Below are positions 8,947 through 16,349 of a stretch of DNA of 64,000 bases, one piece after another. The DNA is from Pedobacter cryoconitis (lineage in GTDB: Bacteria; Bacteroidota; Bacteroidia; Sphingobacteriales; Sphingobacteriaceae): positions 1 through 64,000 of the forward strand of contig NZ_JACHCE010000004.1 of NCBI RefSeq assembly GCF_014200605.1. Reading direction: 5' to 3'. Numbering within the stretch: the first letter of the stretch is position 1; every line of letters starts with the position of its first letter. A model generated the notes under the pieces. That model was not told where the DNA came from and made no database searches. It saw nothing but the letters and a program-made list of their open reading frames with translations. A program made the translations under genes and the position numbers.

Positions 8947-8970
8947 GATGCGCAAACAGTTAAAAGTTCA
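8947..8970 (-). repeat. fossil fragment of a second SUFU gene copy
   Basis: These 24 bases match 9305-9328 inside the SUFU gene at 22 of 24 positions, in the same orientation, and would encode the same 'ELLTVCAS' peptide before running into stops. The surrounding bases (8894-9015) do not encode anything intact. This looks like a remnant of a tandem duplication of the immunity gene. Confidence 0.4.
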
Positions 8971-9015
8971 GATCTTCGCGTTCATTGATCGTAATCATCT
9001 AATAGGATTTTCTCA

Positions 9016-9606
9016 CTAAACAAGACTCTCTCTTCCCGAATTCAAATAATCAATCCCCTTATCTTCAAAAAGTTGTTCGAGTGCCTCAGTACCAGCTTCA
9101 ATCTTATAATCCCTTTCTTGCTCCGTTATCGGAATAAGCCAATAACACCCTACTCCTTTCCCTTCAACTTCAAAAACAGCCAGATCTTCCCCATCCAAAT
9201 AAGGCCATGAAATAAAACCATGGTCACATTTCGAATTATCCAGCCAGGGCTGGCCGATATTAACAGTATGATCCAAACCTAATGGAGATTTATTTCTGTG
9301 ATACGATGCGCAAACTGTTAAAAGCTCAACCAACTGCATATCTGCTTTTGGAGCATAAACAAATAGTTCAATTAGATGATCATCGGATCTATCTACAGAC
9401 ATACCAACCGTACAATAACAGAACATTGCATTTTTATCAGTTGGTGGGAATTCCAAAACAACGAAATCGCTGTGTAATTTCTCAGTTGGTCCTTTAGTAA
9501 GTTTTAAAGGTTTACCTGGCAAACCAAAATAGGCTTGATAGTGTAAAGTCAATTCCTCAATATACCCTTCACAGACCCTATCCGAACTATTTGTAGTACT
9601 ACTCAT
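9016..9606 (-). CDS. SUFU-domain protein, putative immunity protein
   Basis: 196 residues matching the bacterial suppressor-of-fused fold: an N-terminal 'YFGLPGKPLKL' segment, the central 'HLIELFVYAPK' strand and the diagnostic C-terminal 'WPYLDGEDLAVFEVEG' and 'CYWLIPITEQERDY'. Bacterial SUFU-like proteins are widely predicted to neutralise polymorphic toxins. Here the gene lies on the same strand just upstream of two eCIS-core effector genes, which fits that role, although an internal bacterial target for those effectors is not shown. A TAnnTTTG-type -10 motif lies at 9633-9626 on the minus strand, 20 nt before the ATG. Confidence 0.8.
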   Translation of the reverse strand: MSSTTNSSDRVCEGYIEELTLHYQAYFGLPGKPLKLTKGPTEKLHSDFVVLEFPPTDKNAMFCYCTVGMSVDRSDDHLIELFVYAPKADMQLVELLTVCASYHRNKSPLGLDHTVNIGQPWLDNSKCDHGFISWPYLDGEDLAVFEVEGKGVGCYWLIPITEQERDYKIEAGTEALEQLFEDKGIDYLNSGRESLV

Positions 9607-9750
9607 ACTGTTTAAGATTAGAAATCAAATGTAATACAATCCTTCTGCAGATTGATTGAATAAAGAGATGAAAAACCTGTTTGATCTCCGCTTTCTGTAT
9701 AATTTATTCAAAATCAAGGTAGTGTATACCTCTAAATATTTTTACAAACG

Positions 9751-9777
9751 AGCCATCAAAATCTAATTTTGATGGCT
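9751..9777. promoter_or_regulatory. 27-nt perfect palindrome, operator candidate
   Basis: AGCCATCAAAAT and ATTTTGATGGCT form a perfect 12-bp dyad with a 3-nt centre (CTA). No U-run follows on either strand. It lies in the divergent gap between the SUFU gene and the AraC remnant and covers a TTG at 9769-9771, which sits 23 nt before a TATCTTTA (9795-9802), so a protein binding here could control that promoter. Confidence 0.45.
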
Positions 9778-9817
9778 TAGGTCTACCAAAAAACTATCTT
9801 TACATCCAAAAACCCAG

Positions 9818-10246
9818 ATGCCTAAAAAACCTTCCATTCCAATAAACCTGATGACCGACAAATTCGGCAAAGGAATTGCCATTGGAAAAGCATCAATTAC
9901 AGAATTACGCACTTTCGACGAAGCATCACATGCGCACCGGGATGACTACCACTTATTCTTTCTCCAGGAAAAAGGTACCACTCCTATTGATGTTGACTTT
10001 CAAAAACTAAATATATCTACCCATTATCTAAACGAGTGCGTCAAAAATACAACTGGTCAATCCATTTCCTCACATATACAACAACGTATTATCCTGGAGG
10101 CAAAACGTTTACTTTACCATTCTGACAAATCCATAAAAGAAATTGCAGCTGAATTAGGCTATGATGATTATCCATATTTTTCGCGGCTGTTTACCAAAGT
10201 TGCAGGTATGTCCCCAAAGGTCTTTAAGAAGAAAAACTCCGTTTAG
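9818..10246 (+). pseudogene. AraC-family regulator with internal in-frame deletion
   Basis: 142 residues. Residues 1-62 match the start of a cupin-type AraC regulator (AHRDDYHLFFL), and the chain then jumps directly into the helix-turn-helix region (LNISTHYLNECVKNTTG ... GYDDYPYFSRLFTKVAGMSP). Compared with the intact paralog at 23154-24008, about 145 residues are missing, roughly residues 61-205 of that protein, and the frame is kept. The product might still bind DNA through its two HTH motifs but has lost most of the ligand/dimer domain. It lies 79 nt upstream of a flavin monooxygenase gene that the full-length protein may once have regulated. Confidence 0.65.
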
Positions 10247-10325
10247 TCCAACACCTACTCCCTATTACCATATTTTATCCTATTTATACGACGTTCATTT
10301 GTAAATCAGATTAACTGTATAAAAA

Positions 10326-11492
10326 ATGGAATCAATAAAAAAACACATACTCATCTCAGGTGCAGGTATCGCAGGGCTCAGCACAGCTTACTGGCTAATC
10401 AAATATGGCTTTAACGTCACAATTGCAGAACGTGCGGAACATATTCGTCCCGGAGGACAGGCACTCGATATTCGTGGTCCGGCATTACAAGTAGCTGCAC
10501 AAATGGGGATATTAGAACTTATCCGTAACAACAGTACCAAACTAAAAGGGATGTCTGTAATTGATGCCACATCCGGAGAAGAAATTTTCAGCAGTACTGA
10601 ACGTACAATGACCGGAGGCAAACTAGACAGCCCTGATTTGGAGATACTGCGTGATGATCTATGTCGTATTTTGTTTCAGACAGTTAATAATCAGGCAGAA
10701 TATATTTTCAATGATACGATCATATCGATCCACCAAAATGAAACAGGTGTAGACGTAACATTCCTTCATGCAGCACCTCAACACTTCGACCTGGTTATCG
10801 GCGCAGACGGGTTACGTTCAAATGTACGAAGACTCGTATTTGGCCCTGATAAGCAATTTATGCGCTATCTCGGTAACTACGTAGCGACATTTACCATGCC
10901 TAATTTCCTTAATCTCGACCATTGGGAAGTATTCTTCCAACATGAAGGCATTCCTGTTGCAGTCAGTATCGTTAAAGAAAAAGACAGCGAAGCAAGAACC
11001 TATTTGGGGTTCAGTGCTGATGAACCTTTAGACTACGATTACCATGATATTAAGACACAAAAAGCTTTGCTAACCGAAAGAGTTCCAAATGTTGGGAATA
11101 ACCTTCCAAAAATACTGGAACATATGCAAACCTCCTCTAACTTCTACTTTGACTCCATGAACCAAATCATTATGGACAACTGGTCTAAAGATCGGGTTGT
11201 TCTGGTTGGAGATGCAGGTTACAGCGTATCTCCTGCTACCGGACAGGGAACCACAATTGCCATGGTAGGTGCTTATGTTTTGGCAGGAGAATTAAGCACT
11301 AATAAACACGATCTGCTAATGGGATTAAATAATTATGAAAATGAATTACGCGGATACGTTAAAACCAATCAAGAACTTGCCTGTGATTCAGGCACTGATG
11401 AACATCAATCCTTTGGCAGTTTTACAGATGAAAATAGTGTGCCGGACTTTGGACTGTCAATGATACCTTTTAAGCTTAAAACCTATCATTGA
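10326..11492 (+). CDS. FAD-dependent monooxygenase (class A flavoprotein)
   Basis: 388 residues, normal family length. The N-terminus has the Rossmann GAGIAG motif (residues 12-17) and the 'AERAEHIRPGGQALDIRGPA' segment; 'VIGADGLRSNVRR' follows mid-protein, and the FAD-ribityl motif 'GDAGYSVSPATGQG' lies near residue 296. The enzyme should hydroxylate an aromatic or polycyclic substrate with NAD(P)H and O2, as UbiH- and TetX-type relatives do, but the substrate cannot be read from sequence. It lies downstream of the truncated AraC gene and ends a short + strand cluster. Confidence 0.88.
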   Translation: MESIKKHILISGAGIAGLSTAYWLIKYGFNVTIAERAEHIRPGGQALDIRGPALQVAAQMGILELIRNNSTKLKGMSVIDATSGEEIFSSTERTMTGGKLDSPDLEILRDDLCRILFQTVNNQAEYIFNDTIISIHQNETGVDVTFLHAAPQHFDLVIGADGLRSNVRRLVFGPDKQFMRYLGNYVATFTMPNFLNLDHWEVFFQHEGIPVAVSIVKEKDSEARTYLGFSADEPLDYDYHDIKTQKALLTERVPNVGNNLPKILEHMQTSSNFYFDSMNQIIMDNWSKDRVVLVGDAGYSVSPATGQGTTIAMVGAYVLAGELSTNKHDLLMGLNNYENELRGYVKTNQELACDSGTDEHQSFGSFTDENSVPDFGLSMIPFKLKTYH

Positions 11493-11520
11493 CAATCAAA
11501 CTGACCACGATTATACTATT

Positions 11521-11552
11521 GGTGTTTTATTTTATATCTTTGTAAAAACACC
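11521..11552 (+). promoter_or_regulatory. TAnnTTTG promoter element inside an inverted repeat
   Basis: A perfect TAnnTTTG element, TATCTTTG, at 11535-11542 is flanked by GGTGTTTT (11521-11528) and AAAACACC (11545-11552), an 8-bp inverted repeat. It probably starts transcription of the TPR gene with a leader of about 200 nt. The dyad may be an operator or a terminator for the monooxygenase gene, though no U-run follows. Confidence 0.4.
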
Positions 11553-11744
11553 ATACATATATGTTATATACCTTACATATCAAATTAAACTCTGGCTGCA
11601 ACGTCTTTGCGCTAGTAGTTTCGGGTATGAAATAGTACCATAATTTCTATTTCAGAAGGATTCCCTTCAACAAAATTCAATACATTTTTATTAGCAAATC
11701 ATTGTTAAGACTTTATTAACGTCTGACAAACAAAATATATCCTT

Positions 11745-12266
11745 ATGGAGATTTTATATACTGCGGACGAGAAATATCTTCAGGCAGTAGAAGAACTTAC
11801 TTTTGGTGAGTTACCCAAAGCACTTCATTTATTTAATGAAATCATAGATGCTGATCCTGATTATGCCAGGGCACATTATCAATTAGGTTATTGTTATTTT
11901 TACGAGTTTAAAAATTATCAGACAGCTGGATATCACTTTAAAAAGTGTATAGATCTGGACCCTTCATTCCCTGATAGTTACATGGATTACCTAGAACTTT
12001 TAGTGACCTTAAAAATGCATAAATCGATTGCTCAGATTGCAGAAAAAGCACTGCTCATTCCTGGTGTATCATTGGTAGAATTTCATGCATTAATGGGGAG
12101 TTATGCTGAGCAGCAACAGGATTTTATTGCTGCTAAAGAACAGTATGAAAAAGGCAAGTTAGTCACCGCAGACCAGAAAGAATATGACGATTTTCAAGAC
12201 CATATCAAACGTATATCAGCAAAGCAAAAATCAAAAGCGAAAATGATCTATGTCTATAATGGATAG
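11745..12266 (+). CDS. tetratricopeptide-repeat protein
   Basis: 173 residues, mostly helical, with TPR-like 34-residue units; the clearest is 'DPDYARAHYQLGYCYFYE' followed by 'AGYHFKKCIDLDPSFPDSY', and another lies near residues 105-140 ('AEQQQDFIAAKEQYEKGKL'). There is no signal peptide, so it is likely cytoplasmic and acts by protein-protein binding. It stands alone, with about 250 nt of upstream sequence and a strong terminator after it. Confidence 0.8.
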   Translation: MEILYTADEKYLQAVEELTFGELPKALHLFNEIIDADPDYARAHYQLGYCYFYEFKNYQTAGYHFKKCIDLDPSFPDSYMDYLELLVTLKMHKSIAQIAEKALLIPGVSLVEFHALMGSYAEQQQDFIAAKEQYEKGKLVTADQKEYDDFQDHIKRISAKQKSKAKMIYVYNG

Positions 12267-12293
12267 TAATCAGTCACTCTTCTCATTTTAATC

Positions 12294-12332
12294 AAATCCC
12301 TGAACCCGAAAGATTCAGGGATTTTTGTTTTT
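12294..12332 (+). terminator. intrinsic terminator after TPR gene
   Basis: Perfect 11-bp stem AAATCCCTGAA (12294-12304) and TTCAGGGATTT (12314-12324) with a 9-nt loop, followed by TTGTTTTT. Confidence 0.85.
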
Positions 12333-12380
12333 ACCCAAAAACTTACTGATCCCCCGCGATTACTAATCCCCTTCTTTTAG

Positions 12381-12407
12381 GAAAGTACAACAATAAACTG
12401 TACTTTC
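12381..12407. promoter_or_regulatory. 9-bp inverted repeat upstream of small membrane protein
   Basis: GAAAGTACA (12381-12389) and TGTACTTTC (12399-12407) are perfect complements with a 9-nt spacer, ending 15 nt before the ATG at 12422. It may be an operator or a leader hairpin that affects translation of the small gene. Confidence 0.35.
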
Positions 12408-12421
12408 ACCCCTTCATACTG

Positions 12422-12754
12422 ATGGATCGTAAAAACAGAATCGGCATTTTTATCTTCACCCTTGGGGTGTTGATGTTATTGATGCGCCCTTTCCTGGTCT
12501 ATCAGATCACTACCACTGAAAGTTATAAAAACAACCCGGCACATGCCTGGAGCCTGTTACAGCGGTTAGTCAAAAAAAAAGATGATAAACATGAACAAAA
12601 TGCTGAAGTATCCAGAATCATGGTGCTTACACAAAAGACAGTAGTTAGTTCTATCTATCATTTTGCTAATACGATTATTAAAGACCTGCCCTGCTACCAT
12701 ATCTCCTGGTATCAGCAGCTTCTGCATCATTGTTTCCAGCCAGGCGCACCATAA
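12422..12754 (+). CDS. small membrane-anchored protein, unknown
   Basis: 110 residues with one clear N-terminal hydrophobic segment (about residues 8-28, IGIFIFTLGVLMLLM), followed by a charged region with KKKDDKHEQN and a C-terminal part containing several His and Cys residues. No known domain was recognised. It stands alone between a terminator and the phosphoesterase gene, with no obvious promoter. It could be a real small Bacteroidetes gene or a chance ORF. Confidence 0.45.
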   Translation: MDRKNRIGIFIFTLGVLMLLMRPFLVYQITTTESYKNNPAHAWSLLQRLVKKKDDKHEQNAEVSRIMVLTQKTVVSSIYHFANTIIKDLPCYHISWYQQLLHHCFQPGAP

Positions 12755-12844
12755 AATAATTGATCTCTTCCCTTCAATAGCACATCTTCGTGCCTGCTCA
12801 ATTACGTAAATCGTGAATTAAATTTATATTCATTTAATCTTTAT

Positions 12845-14161
12845 ATGAGAACAATTCTCAAAACCCCATTCCTTTTGCTGGCGGCTTTAAGTCTTTCAGC
12901 TGTGCCGGCATCTGCCCAATTAAATAAAGTGAAGCATGTTGTAGTGATCTACATGGAAAACCACAGCTTTGATAATTTGTACGGACAATTCCCTGGTGCA
13001 GATGGCCTGGAGCAAGCCCAAAAAGAAAATATTATTCAGCTGGACCACACAGGTCAGCCATATCAGACGCTGCCGCCAATTCCAAGAAGCAGTGCTTTTC
13101 CCACTAACCTGCCTAATACTTATTTCAATATTGATCAATATGTAGCCGCAGATCAGGTTACCCCAGATGTAACACACCGTTTTTACCAGGAGCAGTTACA
13201 GATTAACGGAGGTATGATGAATAAATATGCCGAGCATAACTTCACCAAAGGTTTTGCAATGGGTTATTACCGCACCAAAGATCTTCCTTTATATGAACTT
13301 GCCAGAAAATACACACTATGTGACCACTTCTTCCATAGCGTATTTGGTGGTTCATTTCTAAATCACCAGTGGCTGGTTGCTGCTGCCTCACCAAAGTTTC
13401 CTAATGCTCCTGCAAGTATCGTAGCTCAGGTTGATGCTAATGGCAAGCTCATTAAAGACGGTACTGTTACACCCGATGGTTATGCGGTGAACACCATCAA
13501 CTCAATCAATCTGTATCCTGCGGGTGGAAATCCGGCATTCCTGGTACCTACGCTAACCGGACCTAACATTGGTGACCGTTTATCGGATAAAGGTATTTCC
13601 TGGGCCTGGTATTCAGGTGGCTGGGACAACGCTGTTGCTGGTAAACCAGATCCTTCCTTTACTTATCATCATCAGCCTTTTGCTTATTTCACACGTTATG
13701 CTCAGGGAACGCCAGGCAGAAAAGAACATCTGAAAGATGAAACTGAATTTCTGAATGCTGCAAAGAATGGAACTTTACCAGCAGTTTCATTTGTTAAACC
13801 TATCGGACTGGAAAACGAGCATCCAGGTGAATCGACTATAACCGGCGGAGAAAGTCATGCCGTAGAACTGATCAATGCAGTACTTAATGGTCCAAACGGC
13901 AAAGACGTAGCTATCATTCTTACTTACGATGAAAATGGCGGTTTCTGGGACCATATAGCTCCTCCTGTAATTGACAAATGGGGACCTGGAACGCGTATCC
14001 CAGCCTTGGTAATCTCCCCTTTTGCAAAGAAAAACTATGTAGACCATACCTCTTATGAAACTGTAAGTATCCTGGCTTTCATAGAAAAAAGATGGGGCTT
14101 AAAACCGCTCAATAAACGTGACCAGCAAGCAGATCCTTTAAGCAATGCGTTCGATTTCTAA
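12845..14161 (+). CDS. secreted phosphoesterase family protein (acid phosphatase/phospholipase C type)
   Basis: 438 residues with a cleavable signal peptide (about 1-24, ending ASAQ). The mature start 'VKHVVVIYMENHSFDNLYG' is the hallmark of the phosphoesterase family (phospholipase C and AcpA-like acid phosphatases), in which the Glu-Asn and Ser-Phe-Asp residues belong to the active site. The later 'IILTYDENGGFWDHIAPP' and 'GTRIPALVISPFAKKNYVDH' blocks complete the metal site. It should act in the periplasm or outside on phosphate esters or phospholipids. Its 3' end overlaps the cytochrome c peroxidase gene by 17 nt, so the two are co-translated. Confidence 0.88.
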   Translation: MRTILKTPFLLLAALSLSAVPASAQLNKVKHVVVIYMENHSFDNLYGQFPGADGLEQAQKENIIQLDHTGQPYQTLPPIPRSSAFPTNLPNTYFNIDQYVAADQVTPDVTHRFYQEQLQINGGMMNKYAEHNFTKGFAMGYYRTKDLPLYELARKYTLCDHFFHSVFGGSFLNHQWLVAAASPKFPNAPASIVAQVDANGKLIKDGTVTPDGYAVNTINSINLYPAGGNPAFLVPTLTGPNIGDRLSDKGISWAWYSGGWDNAVAGKPDPSFTYHHQPFAYFTRYAQGTPGRKEHLKDETEFLNAAKNGTLPAVSFVKPIGLENEHPGESTITGGESHAVELINAVLNGPNGKDVAIILTYDENGGFWDHIAPPVIDKWGPGTRIPALVISPFAKKNYVDHTSYETVSILAFIEKRWGLKPLNKRDQQADPLSNAFDF

Positions 14162-15932
14162 ACTAATCATTTTTGGTTTATTGGGGTTGGTAACGGTCTC
14201 ACTGCTTTCTCTGAGACAGCCGGATATTCCGGCTGTTCAGATTAAACAACAATTAATTCACCAGGCAGACGATTTGCTTAGTGAGGTTAAATTGCTGCGG
14301 GCGACAAAAAAAGACCGGACTCAAAGCCAATTATTCCAGCAACAGTTCCGCAAGGTAAGACTAGCCTATAAAAGGCTGGAGTGGGCAACTGAATACTTTG
14401 TGCCATTAACCGCAAGACAAGTGAACGGCCCTCCGGTTCCCGAAACTGAACTAAGCGGACTGGTTACTCAACCATCAGGGTTGCAAGTCGTCGAGCAATA
14501 CATTTTTCCTCACCCCGACCCAAACAAAAAACAAGAGCTGGAACACTTATTAAGCCAGATGGAGATCAATGCATCCGAATTCAGTGCATACTTTCAAAAG
14601 GCAGACCTGCATGACTGGCAAATAATGGATGCTGTAAAAATGGAGGTATTCCGGATAGAGACAATTGGGCTAAATGATTTCGATGATCCATTATCCAAAA
14701 GATGTTTTGCTGAATCAGCGGCTGCATTGCAAAGTGTAAAGGAGGCTACTGATCATTATGCTCCCCTGCCAGATTTTGATCCTGCAATTCGTTATCTGCA
14801 GTATCCTGCAACATTTGATCTATTTGACCGCGCCGCCTTTATCACCCAATATGCAAATCCATTAACCCGATCACTCCAAACATTAAAAACGAAACTAAAA
14901 CTGCCTGATGTTCGCTATAACCGTCTGCTTAATCAGGATGCTGCAACCTTATTTGATAAAAATGCTTTTAACCGTAATGCTTTTACTGCCGAATTGGGAG
15001 ATTCTGCAACTACTGAAAAAATAGCCTTAGGAAAGAAACTATTCTTTGATACCATGCTCTCCGGTAATGGTAAACGCAGCTGCGCTTCCTGCCATCAGCC
15101 AAATCTGGCTTTTACAGATGGGCTTATCAAAAATCTTGATGTCACCGGAAAAAGAATGATCAGGCGCAATACCCCTTCATTAATCAATGCAGCTTTGCAA
15201 CCTGCACAGTTTTACGATTTGCGGGCACCTTCATTAGAAGATCAGGTCATGAGCGTGATACAGAACAAAGAGGAAATGCACGGAGATATGCTTCTCACAA
15301 CAAATAAACTCTGGCGTGACAGCAGTTATCGCAAATTGTTCAGCCTCACTTATCCGCAAAAGGACCGTATCAGGATTGACACCTTCGAAGTCATGAATGC
15401 GCTGGCAAGTTACGTACGTAGCCTGACAGCACTCAACAGCCGTTTTGATTCCTATATGCAGGGCGATCAGCATGCACTTAAAAACGCCGAAATAAGAGGT
15501 TTTAATTTATTTATGGGTAAAGCACGCTGTGCAACCTGTCATTACCTTCCCCTGTTCAATAGTGTATTACCACCGCGTTATGTGCAAATAGAAGCAGAAG
15601 TAATTGGTGTACCTCAAAAAAGAAATGGCAAGCGTATCGATCCTGATTTAGGGCTCTATAGTATACAGGGCGGAGATTTTAACCGTCATGCTTTTAAATC
15701 TACTACCGTTCGAAACACTGCACTGACAGCACCCTATATGCATAATGGAGTATTCCGTACGCTCGAAGAAGTAGTCGATTTCTATAACAAAGGAGGTGGC
15801 GCAGGTACAGGTATCAGGATTCCCAATCAAACCCTGGACGAAGCGCCGCTGCAACTAACTAAAAAAGAGAAAGCTAATCTGATTGATTTTATCAAGAGCC
15901 TGAATAGCCATTTAAATCATACGCCATCCTAA
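14145..15932 (+). CDS. di-haem cytochrome c peroxidase family protein with N-terminal extension
   Basis: 595 residues with an N-terminal signal/anchor (about 1-22). Residues 30-240 form an all-helical extension ('YKRLEWATEYFVPLTARQ', 'NGPPVP') of the kind fused to MauG/CcpA-like peroxidases in Bacteroidetes. Two c-type haem sites follow: CASCH (313-317) and CATCH (462-466), with 'VRNTALTAPYMHNGVFRTLEEVVDFYN' typical of the C-terminal part (split here: VRNTALTAPYMHNG, FRTLEEVVDFYN). The protein should work in the periplasm as a peroxidase or oxidase. The ATG at 14145 lies inside the end of the phosphoesterase gene (17-nt overlap), suggesting translational coupling. Confidence 0.88.
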   Translation: MRSISKLIIFGLLGLVTVSLLSLRQPDIPAVQIKQQLIHQADDLLSEVKLLRATKKDRTQSQLFQQQFRKVRLAYKRLEWATEYFVPLTARQVNGPPVPETELSGLVTQPSGLQVVEQYIFPHPDPNKKQELEHLLSQMEINASEFSAYFQKADLHDWQIMDAVKMEVFRIETIGLNDFDDPLSKRCFAESAAALQSVKEATDHYAPLPDFDPAIRYLQYPATFDLFDRAAFITQYANPLTRSLQTLKTKLKLPDVRYNRLLNQDAATLFDKNAFNRNAFTAELGDSATTEKIALGKKLFFDTMLSGNGKRSCASCHQPNLAFTDGLIKNLDVTGKRMIRRNTPSLINAALQPAQFYDLRAPSLEDQVMSVIQNKEEMHGDMLLTTNKLWRDSSYRKLFSLTYPQKDRIRIDTFEVMNALASYVRSLTALNSRFDSYMQGDQHALKNAEIRGFNLFMGKARCATCHYLPLFNSVLPPRYVQIEAEVIGVPQKRNGKRIDPDLGLYSIQGGDFNRHAFKSTTVRNTALTAPYMHNGVFRTLEEVVDFYNKGGGAGTGIRIPNQTLDEAPLQLTKKEKANLIDFIKSLNSHLNHTPS

Positions 15933-16016
15933 CCCCCGTTTTTCTATTCATATTTTCCTTATTAAAATAAATACTATAAAATCTATAGATATTATATGTT
16001 TAATAAAAAAGAATCC

Positions 16017-16024
16017 TATATTCG
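16017..16024 (+). promoter_or_regulatory. candidate -7 promoter element before cysteine-ending ORF
   Basis: TATATTCG matches TAnnTTTG at 7 of 8 positions and lies 29 nt before the ATG of the tiny ORF at 16054. No clear TTG -33 box was found, so the call is tentative. Confidence 0.35.
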
Positions 16025-16053
16025 TATAACCAAAACCAACAATATAGAATCTA

Positions 16054-16146
16054 ATGAAAACAGAACTACATTTCATGCTCATGAAAAAACATACATCTAA
16101 TGAAGAAAGAATCCTCTTCCTATTAGACTGTAACTGTTGTTGTTGA
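16054..16146 (+). CDS. 30-codon ORF ending in a cysteine cluster, putative leader peptide
   Basis: ATG at 16054 to TGA at 16144-16146; alternative in-frame ATGs are at 16075 and 16081. The product is basic then hydrophobic (KKHTSNEERILFLLD) and ends C-N-C-C-C directly before the stop, written as TGT AAC TGT TGT TGT TGA. It lies 204 nt before a TonB-dependent receptor gene on the same strand. Polycysteine upstream ORFs act as cysteine-responsive attenuators in mycobacteria; a similar ribosome-stalling role here is inference. A metal-binding peptide or chance are alternatives. The opposite-strand ORF at 15948-16217 has no coding character. Confidence 0.45.
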   Translation: MKTELHFMLMKKHTSNEERILFLLDCNCCC

Positions 16147-16349
16147 TTCTGTTCAGTATTCCGCTGGACAAGACAAAAACGTCTGCAAATCCCATCGCAT
16201 ATTTTGAATTCCAACAAATGCCAAAAACATTGATATGGCTTTGCTTTGCACGCTATCCCCTTTTTAGCTCATAAATAATCAGGCCCAAACTAAACGCATA
16301 AAGCCAACTGCCAGGCTGCGTATAACCAACTAACCATTTAAACCCTCAA
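16147..16349 (+). other. leader region between cysteine-ending ORF and TonB receptor
   Basis: About 200 nt without a further ORF. A short hairpin-forming segment, AGAC-AAAAAC-GTCT (16170-16190 area), lies shortly after the leader ORF, and a T-rich tract (CCCCTTTTT, near 16260) follows later. No strong intrinsic terminator was found, so any attenuation would have to use another mechanism or a structure not visible by eye. Confidence 0.3.

Noticed and set aside
15948..16217. 89-codon minus-strand ORF across the leader region of the TonB receptor
   Set aside because: Low-complexity hydrophobic sequence without a domain; the + strand cysteine-ending ORF and leader explain the region better.
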